Source: Xylona heveae TC161
Taxonomy: Eukaryota; Ascomycota; Xylonomycetes; Xylonales; Xylonaceae
Reading direction: 5' to 3'
DNA length: 64,000 bases
NCBI RefSeq assembly: GCF_001619985.1
Contig: NW_017264200.1
Coordinates: forward strand, 248,001-312,000
Shown: in pieces, positions 54,498 through 64,000 of the stretch
How the letters are laid out: each line of letters opens with the position of its first letter
Numbering within the stretch: the first letter of the stretch is position 1
The notes under the pieces: model-generated
The model's database searches: none
What the model was told of the DNA's origin: nothing
Seen by the model: only the letters and a program-made list of their open reading frames with translations
Made by a program: the position numbers and the translations under genes

Positions 54498-57400
54498 ATG
54501 ATGGGTCAACGACTTTCATTTCATCGATTTCTCTTCATATTTTGGCTGGCACTTTTTGCCGTCCTTGTCTCGGGGGATAGCGATGACGAGTGGACGTACA
54601 AGCACGAGCCCGGTCGGTGCGCCATTCGAGGACACTGCGGGAAAAAGTCCTTCTTTGGCGGACAGCTGCCGTGTCCTGATAATGGACCTGCTGAAGATCC
54701 GTCAGATGCTGTGCGCGAAAGGCTGGTCAATATCTGTGGAGACAAATGGTCCGAGGGACCGGTCTGTTGCCAAGAGGATCAGGTATGTGTAATCCGGGTG
54801 GGGACAGTGTATTTTTGGAGCCTCAGAAGCTGACCTATATCAGCTTGATGCTTTATCTAGCAATCTGAAGCGTGCAGAGACCATTATCGCGTCGTGTCCG
54901 GCATGCAAGGAGAATTTTTTCAATCTCTTTTGCACATTTACCTGCTCACCTGACCAGTCGCTTTTCGTCAATGTCACCAAAACGCAGCTAGCTTCGAGCA
55001 AAAAGCTTATTGTCACGGAACTCGATACTCTTGTATCTGATACCTACGGAACGGGATTCTATGACAGTTGCAAAGATGTCAAGTTTTCTGGGACCAACGG
55101 TTATGCAATGGACCTTATTGGCGGTGGCGCCAAGAATTACACTTCCTTCCTAAAGTTCCTGGGAGACGAGAAACCATTTGGGAGCCCGTTTCAGTTGAAC
55201 TTTCCTAGGCCGGCAGGGCGCGAGAAGGACGGCATGAGCGCCATGGACAATACCCCGAAGCAATGCAATGATACAGACACCCGGTACCGTTGCGCCTGTG
55301 TGGATTGTCCGGCAGTGTGTCCGGCATTACCGGAGGTGGCAGAGGCGAAAACATGTCATGTTGGCGCGCTTCATTGCCTTTCGTTTGCCGTCATTATCGT
55401 CTATTCAGTTTTCCTATTGGTCCTTGTCGCGGTCGTCTCAGGACATGTAGCATACCAGAGACATGCTAGACACAAGAGCGAACGACTGCGGCTATTGCAG
55501 GACGCGGCTGCAAGCGATGATGAGGATGAAGGCGATGTGGTTCTCGATGCTGGCTTTTTAGATCGGCCGCAAAAGTACTATCGGCTAAACACTTTTTTCG
55601 ACAAGGTGTTCCGCAAATTAGGAGAGATTGCGGCCCGCTTCCCCGCAATTACTATCGGAACGAGCATCGTCATTGTTGGGCTCTTGAGTATCGGGTGGGT
55701 TAGGTTCGCAGTCGAAAGGGACCCTGTACGCCTATGGGTCAGCCCCAACTCGGCTGCAGCGGAAGAAAAGGCATTCTTTGATGAAAAGTTTGGACCGTTC
55801 TTCCGTGCACAACAAGCCTTCCTGGTCAATGATACGGGCTCTGAACCCGGTCCAGTCTTAAGTTATGATACACTTGGATGGTGGTTTGATGTGGAACAGC
55901 GTGTGCAGCGACTCAAATCCATCTCCAATGGAGGCACTTTCGATGAAGTCTGCTATAAACCGACTGGCGATGCTTGTGTCGTACAATCCGTGACCGGGTA
56001 TTTCGGAGGCATGTTCAGCAGCGTTGACCCGGACACATGGCAGGATGACTTGAGAGCTTGTACAGCTTCGCCGGTCAACTGCTTGCCTGATTTCCAGCAG
56101 CCTCTCAAAAGGGAGATGATTCTGGGCGGATGGGAGGAAACTGGGGATGTGGTCGACTCAAAGGCGCTAATTGTGACGTGGGTGGTGAAGAATCATCCCG
56201 AGGGCTCAGGTGAAGAGGCATATGCCATGGACTGGGAGCGCAGCCTCAAATCGCTGCTGCTGGCAGTGCAAGACGAAGCACGGGACATGGGTCTGCGACT
56301 GTCCTTTTCGACCGAGATCAGTCTGGAGGAAGAACTAAATAAATCGACAAATACTGATGCGAAGATTGTCGTGGTGAGTTATATCATCATGTTCATCTAC
56401 GCATCATTGGCGTTGGGATCTACGACTTTGGCAACAAAGTCAATCCTGTACCGTCCCGCAAGTGCGCTGGTGCAGTCCAAGTTCACGCTAGGCATCTTTG
56501 GCATTATCATAGTCTTGATGTCTGTATCAGCGTCTGTTGGCTTGTTTGCGGCGGCTGGCGTCAAGGTTACTCTTATCATTGCCGAGGTGATTCCATTTTT
56601 GGTGCTCGCTGTTGGAGTGGACAATATCTTCCTCATTGTTCACGAGTTTGAGCGTATCAATGTCAGCCATCCGGACGATACTATCGAGCTGCGCGTCAGC
56701 AAGGCTCTTGGCCGCATGGGCCCTAGTATTCTCCTCTCGGCCACTACCGAGACGATTGCCTTTGCTCTGGGCGCTGTGGTTGATATGCCCGCGGTGAGGA
56801 ATTTTGCGGTATACGCGGCGGGAGCGGTGTTCATCAATGCCCTTTTGCAAGTGACCATGTTTGTGTCTGTCCTCACATTGAACCAGCGCCGTGTTGAGAG
56901 CAACCGGACAGACTGCTTCCCATGCATCAAGGTCCGAAATTCGGAGGGTCTATCCAGCAGCCTGACAGGTGGACGGCCATATGCTGCCGAGGACGAAGGG
57001 CTTGTTCAGAAATTTGTCCGTCGAATTTATGCTCCTGCTCTGCTCAACCGCAAGACCAAGGTCGGGATAGTTGTTGCATTCCTTGGGCTCTTCACTGCTG
57101 CAATTGCGCTTATCCCGCGAGTTTCTCTGGGACTTGACCAGCGCATTGCTATCCCCAGCGATTCGTATCTGATCAACTACTTTAACGATCTATACGACTA
57201 CTTTGACTCTGGACCACCCGTCTATTTTGTCACGCGCGAACTCAACACCACACAACGCGCTCACCAGCAACAGCTCTGCGGCCGGTTCTCAACCTGCGAT
57301 CCCTTTTCCATTGTCAATGTGCTTGAACAGGAGCGGAAACGGCCTAACATTTCTTACATTTCTGAGCCCGCGGCAAGCTGGATCGATGACTACTTTATTT

Positions 57401-58578
57401 GGCTCAATCCCGCACTAGAGGAATGTTGCGTCGAAGGCGCTACTGGTGAGGTTTGCTTTGAAAACCGCAACCCACCATGGAATATTACCCTCTATGGCAT
57501 GCCTGAGGGGCAAGAATTCATAGATTATCTCTCCAAATGGATCGAATCACCCACAGACGAATCCTGTCCTGTAGCCGGCAAGGCCGCCTACGGAGACGCT
57601 CTTGTCATTGACCAAGCCCGTCTCACCACTCCTGCCAGCCATTTCCGATCCAGTCACACGCCGCTTCGCAGCCAAGAAGATTTTATCAACGCGTACGCCT
57701 CTGCGCGACGCATCGCCAATACCCTCCGCGAACATACCGGAGTGGATGTGTTCCCGTATTCTAAATTCTACATCTTCTTTGACCAATACGCAACGATTGT
57801 CCGTCTCGCGGGTACTCTGCTCGGCTCCGCACTCGCCATGATTCTCGTCGTGTCCTCGACCCTGCTCGGTTCCGTGATGACTGGCGCCGTGGTCACCATC
57901 ACTGTCATTATGATTGTCATCGACATTATCGGCAGCATGGCCCTGTTTGGCGTCTCCCTCAATGCAGTGTCACTCGTCAACTTGGTCATATGCGTCGGCA
58001 TTGGCGTCGAGTTTTGCGCGCACATTGCTCGCGCCTTCATGTTCCCGTCTCGCAACATTATGGAGCGCGCAAAGAGCAAGTTCCGTGGCCGCGATGCCCG
58101 TGCCTGGACTGCCCTCGTCAATGTGGGAAGCAGCGTGTTTAGCGGCATCACGGTGACCAAACTACTAGGAGTCATTGTCCTGGCCTTTACCCGCAGCAAG
58201 ATTTTTGAAATTTACTATTTCCGAATCTGGCTCTCCCTCGTCGTCTTGGCCGCCACGCATGCTCTGGTCTTTTTGCCCGTCGCCTTGAGTCTTGTCGGTG
58301 GAGAGGGTGAGTTTCATTTTCCATTGTCAATTGTCCACTGTTCACTGTCCATTGTCCATTTGCCCATCTTTCACGTCTATTCCCATGCGTCACACTCCAC
58401 ATCTATTCTTTCTGTTCTATTACACTAAACCATCACGTTTGTTTTCATATACACTAACACAGTACTAGGCTACGTCGACCCCGAATCCGACGGCGGTCTC
58501 GAAGAAGACTTGACTTCTCGACGATACCGTGCCCTGCTACCCGAAGAAGACGATGACGATTACGATTTTGATGATTGA
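54498..58578 (+). CDS. ncr1: Niemann-Pick C1-type sterol transporter (Ncr1)
   Basis: Three exons, 54498-54782, 54844-58306 and 58463-58578, give 1287 residues, close to human NPC1. It moves sterols from the vacuole lumen into the membrane. Signal peptide FHRFLFIFWLALFAVLVSG, then the Cys-rich N-terminal sterol-binding domain (CAIRGHCGKKSFFGGQLPCP; ASCPACKENFFNLFCTFTCS; YDSCKDV), a Pro-linker/TM (about 275-300), lumenal domain, the sterol-sensing domain (about 600-770: YIIMFIYASLALGSTT, IPFLVLAVGVDNIFLIVHEF, GPSILLSATTETIAFALGA), a second Cys-rich lumenal loop (PALEECCVEGATGEVCF), and the Patched-like C-terminal helices (about 1075-1255; LVNLVICVGIGVEFCAHIAR). It ends in an acidic DDDDYDFDD rather than a clear vacuolar di-leucine signal. 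The start is the first of two tandem ATGs. Confidence 0.95.
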
Positions 58579-58684
58579 AAACTCGTGTTAATGAGCTGAG
58601 CATGTATATCGGTAGCATGGCAGTATCTTATCATGTATTCTGTATACCAGCAGCGCGGTATCGTACCATGTAATTCTGTAATAT

Positions 58685-58716
58685 GTACCTACCTACCTAC
58701 CTACCTACCTATCTAG
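58685..58716 (+). repeat. (CTAC)n microsatellite
   Basis: About seven CTAC units ending in CTATCTAG, 110 bp past the npc1 stop, so probably in or next to its 3' UTR. Confidence 0.9.
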
Positions 58717-58874
58717 TATCAAGCATGTCTGAGAGATGGGAACCTGAGGCAGATTTGTCATATAGCTGAATAATATGTAGAATTGCTCCAATTACTTTCC
58801 CCTGTAGATTCGCAGATTAAAAGAGTCTATTGATAAATAAAGTGTTCAGTGTCATCGTTTAGTTTCTACGTTCT

Positions 58875-59000
58875 AAAGTCAAAAGTTAAAGACAGAGTCC
58901 AACATCCAATGTTCACTTGTCTCAAATTAAAAGTTAAAGTCAAAGGTCCAAGCCAAAGTCTTACGTCCAAAGAGTAAAGTAGAAAACTCAAAAGGAAAAA
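58875..59000 (+). repeat. degenerate AAAGTC/AAAGTY-CAA repeats
   Basis: At least nine short blocks such as AAAGTCAAAAGTTAAAG, AAAGTCAAAGGTCCAAG and AAAGTCTTACGTCCAAAG, without a fixed period; low-complexity DNA derived from a simple hexamer-like unit. Confidence 0.6.
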
Positions 59001-59868
59001 GGAAAAGCTACAAAGTATCTTTACAAGTCTAAACCTTCAATAGTAGTCTTGAGTCTTTGGGGCTTGAACAAAAGATAGCCGGAGAGTTTAAAGACTATAA
59101 GTAGAAACAATTATCAATTGACATTCAGGATACATGTCTGTTATAACCAGACTCTATTGTAAAGTTATCAAGTGTTGTTCTTCTCATCTACAGAAAAAGA
59201 AGCAAATGCTACAGGCTACAGCAGTACGACAGAATGGTGATGTTGTGGTAGATCGTAGTAGAGAAGCTTGAGTCTTTGACTGTTCCAGCCTTCTAGGAGC
59301 TCTGACAACGACCTTATAAATGGTTGTTGTTGCTAAGCTAGATATAATACAAATGGTAAAGCAACATTGAACAGGCCAGACAGAAAGGAAGTGATGCACC
59401 ATGTAGTTAGTGTAATAGCAAAATGAAGAAAAAGAAGAAGAATGTCATTCAAAATATATATTAGTACACTATACATGTCTATAACTCTGTATCTTTATAA
59501 GACTTAAAACTATAATAAAAAGAAAAAAAAATAGAAAGAAAAAAAAGAAAGAGAGGAGAAATAAAAGAAGATACAAAACCTAAAGTTTGAACTAAAAAAC
59601 AAACTTAAAACTAGAAATAAATAAATACAAAGTAGAAGAGATACTGGATAATAAAAGAAGATATAAAATACAGAACCTAAAGCCAAAAACAAAAATTTTT
59701 ATAAATTATAAAATAAAATACAAGTAAAAATAGAATAGTCTAAATAGAATATCTAAATATAATAAGAAAGATTTAAAGAATAAAATACAAACAAAAGGAA
59801 AACAAAGAATGTAAATTGTAAATGAAAGAGAATAAACAAAAAGAATATACAAACACAAAACACAAACC

Positions 59869-59899
<31 letters not shown>

Positions 59900-59999
59900 G
59901 AAGAATAGAAAAGAAAAGAAAAGAAAAATATAAAGATGGACAAGTAGCAAGCTGCCAAGCAGCAAGCCACAATACAGAGGGCCAGAGGCTAGTACAGAG

Positions 60000-60255
60000 G
60001 ACACAAAATGAACAAATGCAGAATATAGAGATTAAAAGGCACAAAATGGAGAGTATAGAGAAATACAGATCAAAGGCACGAGATACTGAATAAAACAGTA
60101 CGAGAGGAAATGGAGAATAACAAGTCACAAGGCACACGAGAAACATGAATAAAAGGCACGAGAGAAAACTGACTAAAGAGAAAGGTATGTGAGAAAATGA
60201 ATTAAAGGCACGAGAGATAGATAAAAGATACGGCAAGAGAGATGAATAAAAGGTA
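60000..60255 (+). repeat. degenerate minisatellite, unit about 30-40 bp
   Basis: Seven or eight blocks share the form GGCACRAGA..A...TGAATAAAA; clear copies of AAAGGCACGAGA are at about 60072, 60152 and 60205. Copies are diverged and unevenly spaced. Confidence 0.7.
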
Positions 60256-61202
60256 ATACCGTAGAATTATACTGTTATACATATTATACGTAGACTAGGG
60301 ATTATACTATGGACATATGTTTGTTTCAAGAAAAAGAATATAAAATAAAATAAAGAAAAGTAAAAAGTAACGGGAGAGAAAAAGGAAAAAGAAAACAGGT
60401 GAGGAAATGAAATCTATCGTGTACCATCCAGTTCTATCGTTGCTTAGTATCTTCATAACCGATATTCGTGTGCGTGTGCGTGTGCTTTTTAAAAAATGCT
60501 CAGTTGCTTGCTTGCATGGCAGACCGTTGCTTTTATGCCCTGCTGCGCCAAAACCAGAAAATAACGACAAAAGAAAAACCTGAGAACGGCAACAAAAAAA
60601 AAGGATAACAAATAAAAAAGAGAACAATAAGAATTAAAAAAAAAGTGAAAAAAACAGAATAAAAGGCCGAGGTATCATAAGAGGATTCCAGAACCTGTCA
60701 TGCAGAGAGCAATTGAAGAGAAAGAAAAAAAGGGTTCAAAGGTAAAAAAATGTATTCCAACATAAAGAGATTCGTCCGATGCAAGCGCAGACGCCAAGAA
60801 TATGCCAAGCGGGGGGGGAAAAGTAAAAATGAGCATGGAAAAAAAGGCTGGATATTGTTACTTGAACAGGAAGAAAGAGACGTGTTTCGTAAATTGGATA
60901 GGAGGATGGAGTGAAGATTCGTGCCTTGGCTGACAGAGAAGTTGAAAGAAAAGAAGAAAGTCCGGAGAGGAGAGGGAGGGTTGAGGTCGGAATAGATCAG
61001 TAGCTTCAAGAGGCGTAGAGTAGAAAGGGAGGTGGAGAGAGAGTGGCAAAGGATTGATAGTTGAGGTATCATGGTAAGTGAGGCCAGAGTTAGCTGAAAG
61101 GTACTTTGATCAATACCCTTCAGGTTTGCTCTCGGTTGCTGCAAGAGGGTCGGTCATCCTGTTTCTCAACCATGAGCTCTGGCGATAAAACAGGATCCGC
61201 AA

Positions 61203-64000
61203 TCATGTTCGGTTTGGTTCATGACCAGAACCTGAAATAGCCTGCTCAACCTGCTTCTTGTCCTCTTCCTTGGACGAGGTCTCTTTAAAGGCAGCTGATT
61301 CGCGATCTGAAGGAGCAGTCTTTGCGGCAAAGAGGTCTGGTTGACGCTCCACGAACCAGCCACCTCTTTCCCATTCACCAGCTTCATACAACGCTGCGTT
61401 TCGAGCCTCGTCATTACCGATACCCTCAAACAATACGCTTAGCCGTTTGAAATCAATGGGCTTGAGAATCCAACCGTCGAATCCAGCCTCGGTGTATATG
61501 TGACGATCCTTTTCAACAAGTGATGCCGACACTGCAAAAATGGGAACTCGCCCATTGAGAGAGGCCCGGGCTGAAAGTATGTTGGATGCATGTGTCTTCT
61601 CAAACGATCGAATCATTTTGGTGGAGGTGAGACCATCAACGATTGGCATCTGCAAAAGCTTTTGATTAGATTTCATCATTTCCCCAAAGAAAAGCCTTTT
61701 TCGTCAAGGAAAAACTCACTTGCATATCCATGAGCACCACGTCGAAAAAGCCTGGCTTCTCTCCATATGTTCCAGCACACTCCTCACCATTGACGGTAAG
61801 GTAAACTTCATGACCCAATTTCTCAAGACGCTTCTTGACGATTTTGCTATTGACCGGGTCGTCTTCCGCAACCAAAACATTGAGATGGCTAGTGTCCAGA
61901 GGAGGCGCTTCCAGCTTCTTTGACTCTTCTGACACATCAAACGATACTCTGGAGTTCCGCTTTTCTGCTATCTGCCCAGAACTAGTTGCTGACGAAAAGT
62001 CTTCATCCGGCATTCTCACGGGCTTGACCGGCACTCTCGAGCCCGTGACAGGAGCTTCTCCAGGCTTATCTCCGAGGACTTGACGCAACGCGGCCTCTGA
62101 CCCACTTTCCGGCCGAGAGTTTGTGCGCCTCGCTGAGCGACTGGGGGCATTGGGTACTGAGAGATGTGACTCTGTCGGTTCACCTTGAACGCCATGAGTC
62201 GTTGATTTCGCCTTTGGGCTGACCACGGTTGGTTCTTGAATGGCGTCAATCAATCTTTCGACGTCACTCTTTCCACTTCCACTTCTGACACTCATTGCGC
62301 TCATAAAGCTTTTTGTACTCTCGAGGCTGCGAAGACTCTTCCGGCTTGCTACGCTGTCGTTACTATCCTTTCGAGCCATGGAAATATCCCTTGGTAGAGA
62401 GCGTGACGGGCCAACAGTGTTGGCAGCAGCACCTCTATCCACAAGCAACAATTCACCCTCTACGGGAGCAGGGGAAGGCGAAGCCTCCGAAACACGACGA
62501 GGCTCTGGAGCTTTTTCACCAGCCTGTGTCAATGCTGGAGGAGTCTTTTGTTCTTCCGGGAGATCGAACAGGAGCTGGATCACAAACCGGGAACCCTTGC
62601 CCTCTTCCGACTTCACCCTCAACTGCCCATTCATGTTACGAATTGTTCGCGACACAACCGCCAGGCCCAATCCGAGGGTCTTCTTTGACAGCGAATCTTG
62701 TACAAGTGCCTTGGAACTCGGGGCCAAAGCATCGCCAATAGACCCATCGCCGCCGGCCTGCACTTGCTCCAGTTCAGTGAATAAAGTGTCAAGCTTATCA
62801 ACTGACATGCCAACTCCAGAGTCTTCGACCGAGATTTCTACTTCAGCCTTGCCCTCTTCGAATCTTGTAGGCCATGCCTCTATGCGCACAAATCCTTCGG
62901 TAGTATGTTGTATCGCATTGGCGATTATATTCGAAATCGCTTGTCGAATCTTCCGTTGGTCCCCAATGACTTTGGTCGGCAAGCCCGGATGCTCCACCAA
63001 TTGGTAGTCAATCTGTTTGCGTTTTGCATCTCCCTGGAACATTTCAAATGCCTCCCGAATCGTGAAGATCAAATCCAACGGCTCAAATTTGACAAGGTTA
63101 TGCCCTTCCTCTGCTTTGGTCAGGTCGAGTAAATCATTGATGACGTAAATGAGAGATTTAGAAGCCGAATGCGACTTTGCGAGATATTCCCGTGTTTCGC
63201 TGTCAATGGCACCTTCGAGTGCTATTTCGAGATAATTGATGATGGCATTGAGCGGTGTTCGAACTTCGTGCGCCGAATTGGCAAGGAGGAGTCGCGTGAG
63301 TTCGCTGGTTTGCAATGCCGCCTCCTTTTGTCGCCAAACATCAATAAATTTACCATACACTAGGCAAAGCACGGCGGCGGTCTCAATCTGTTCCTCGGAC
63401 CATTCACGGCATTTGCCAACGACCGTCTCGCTCCATGTTTTGAAGCTTGTCCGGGGCTCAAGGTAACCTTCGGTGCCTTCTTTAATGACCTTGTCATAGG
63501 GGTTCCCGGCCCATTTCACATGTTTGACTTGAGCTTTACGGAAGAACACAATAAAATCAAGCCCGCCAATCGACAAAGGCACAAAGAGGAGACCTGCTAT
63601 GAACTGGAAGCCTGGAGGATACCTCAGATCCGGAAAGTCTTCTCGAATATCTTGCGAGGTCATCACAGAGGTAAACTTTCGCATGCGGAGATATTCCAAG
63701 AGGGCCAACGCTTCTTGCGGCTGCTCCAGCTTTCCCAGAATCTTTGTCTCGTCCCTGATCGAAAGCAGGCCCAGGTCGGCGTCGAACAGATTAAGCAAGT
63801 CCTCAGAGGAGGCGATTATGTATCCAGAGGGATTGGAGGGCGTTGAGACGGTATTGATCAGCTTCCGCGCTTGGAGACGAGAGGCATAGGAAAGCCGCTC
63901 AATGTTTCGAGAGACGGAATCTCCAATCAACCGGCACATTTTCCGAATAGGAAAAGACACCCTCATGCCCTGAGATCCGTACGAATGGCAGGAGATGAGG
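61203..64000 (-). CDS. fphA: fungal phytochrome, hybrid histidine kinase/response regulator (C-terminal part)
   Basis: Visible exons are 64000-61720 and 61649-61203, joined by a 70-bp gtgagt...cag intron; the frame enters from beyond base 64000. Group VIII fungal phytochromes sense red light and redox/temperature cues and signal to the SakA/HOG pathway and developmental regulators. Seen in order: end of the PHY domain with the tongue-like CHSYGSQGMRVSFPIRKMCR and IGDSVSRNIERLSYASRLQA, HisKA with the phosphoacceptor box NSAHEVRTPLNAIINYLEIA, HATPase (NIIANAIQHTTEG, VEDSGVGMS, KTLGLGLAVVSRTI), a 200-residue Ser-rich linker, and a receiver (VLVAEDDPVNSKIVKKRLEK, DVVLMDMQ-MPIVDGLTS across the splice, VSASLVEKD, GWILKPIDF). 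The chromophore-binding PAS-GAF part lies outside the window. Other hybrid kinases lack the PHY tongue. Confidence 0.92.

Larger units (their letters stand above)
58579..61202. other. 2.6-kb AT- and purine-rich intergenic region
   Basis: Convergent interval between npc1 and the phytochrome gene. It has a CTAC microsatellite, AAAGTC-type repeats, an A-run near 59873-59895, A/G-only tracts and a degenerate minisatellite. TA and AA steps dominate (about 59100-59800), as in repeat-poor or RIP-affected fungal DNA. Open frames encode Phe/Leu/Ser low-complexity peptides and are composition artefacts. Confidence 0.6.

Noticed and set aside
59873-59935. A-run followed by GAAGAAG, considered as a retroposed tail of a LINE
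   Set aside because: No reverse-transcriptase-like frame or target-site duplication nearby; A/G tracts are common across this block.
59753-60236. Several hydrophobic minus-strand frames
   Set aside because: Low-complexity purine-rich DNA gives runs of Phe, Leu and Ser codons; no real membrane-protein topology or start context.
62240-63007. 255-codon plus-strand frame opposite the phytochrome kinase
   Set aside because: Antisense shadow of the HisKA/HATPase coding region and the Ser-rich linker; peptide has no features.

Overview
The window is nuclear DNA of a filamentous ascomycete (Pezizomycotina, most likely Eurotiomycetes). The evidence is short introns (mostly 50-70 bp, gtaagt/gtatgt donors, ctaac/ctaat branch points), a fungal hybrid phytochrome histidine kinase, a two-CRD AP-1 factor, a fungal-type APH-family kinase and a DUF2433 protein. 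I reconstructed 21 multi- or single-exon protein genes from the sequence by joining frames at GT-AG introns, and I list two further uncertain coding regions. I saw no rRNA, tRNA, CRISPR array or intact mobile element.

Layout. 1-9972: partial APH-type kinase (-), a doubtful small ORF, DEAD-box helicase Mak5 (-) with an unrecognised gene directly upstream in the same frame, tRNA methyltransferase Trm7 (+), and CoQ methyltransferase Coq5 (-). 10272-24498: branched-chain keto-acid dehydrogenase E1 alpha (+), RSC subunit Rsc9 (-), meiotic Rec114-like protein (+), Bye1 (PHD/TFIIS/SPOC, -) and a ZNF830/CCDC16-like zinc finger protein (+). 25825-31180: D-arabinitol-dehydrogenase-like SDR (-), then about 3.9 kb with no recognisable gene. 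31181-40395: importin Kap123 (+), a secreted fasciclin protein (+) and the Yap1-type redox bZIP (-). 42172-49598: SPF30-like Tudor splicing factor (+), Tsr2 (-), a large esterase/lipase (+) and a Cys-rich single-pass membrane protein (-). 50941-64000: DUF2433/RGG protein (+), NPC1-type sterol transporter (+), 2.6 kb of AT-rich low-complexity DNA, and the C-terminal part of the phytochrome kinase (-), whose N-terminus lies beyond the window.

Most genes are housekeeping: ribosome biogenesis (Mak5, Tsr2, Kap123 import), transcription and chromatin (Rsc9, Bye1), splicing (SPF30-like, ZNF830-like), mitochondrial metabolism (Coq5 and BCKDH E1 alpha share a 299-bp divergent promoter), sterol traffic, and stress or light signalling (Yap1, phytochrome). 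I did not find a new defence or mobile system. The most unusual signals are: (i) four genes (Yap1, DUF2433, ARD-like SDR, Bye1) preceded by 630-860 bp with no ATG on the coding strand, implying long AUG-free leaders; (ii) first exons of 7 and 9 nt and a last coding exon of 21 nt; (iii) an apparent ATGA overlap between Mak5 and the gene upstream of it; (iv) a one-base frame mismatch at a splice junction of the esterase; and (v) a tandem repeat that supplies the Rsc9 stop codon.
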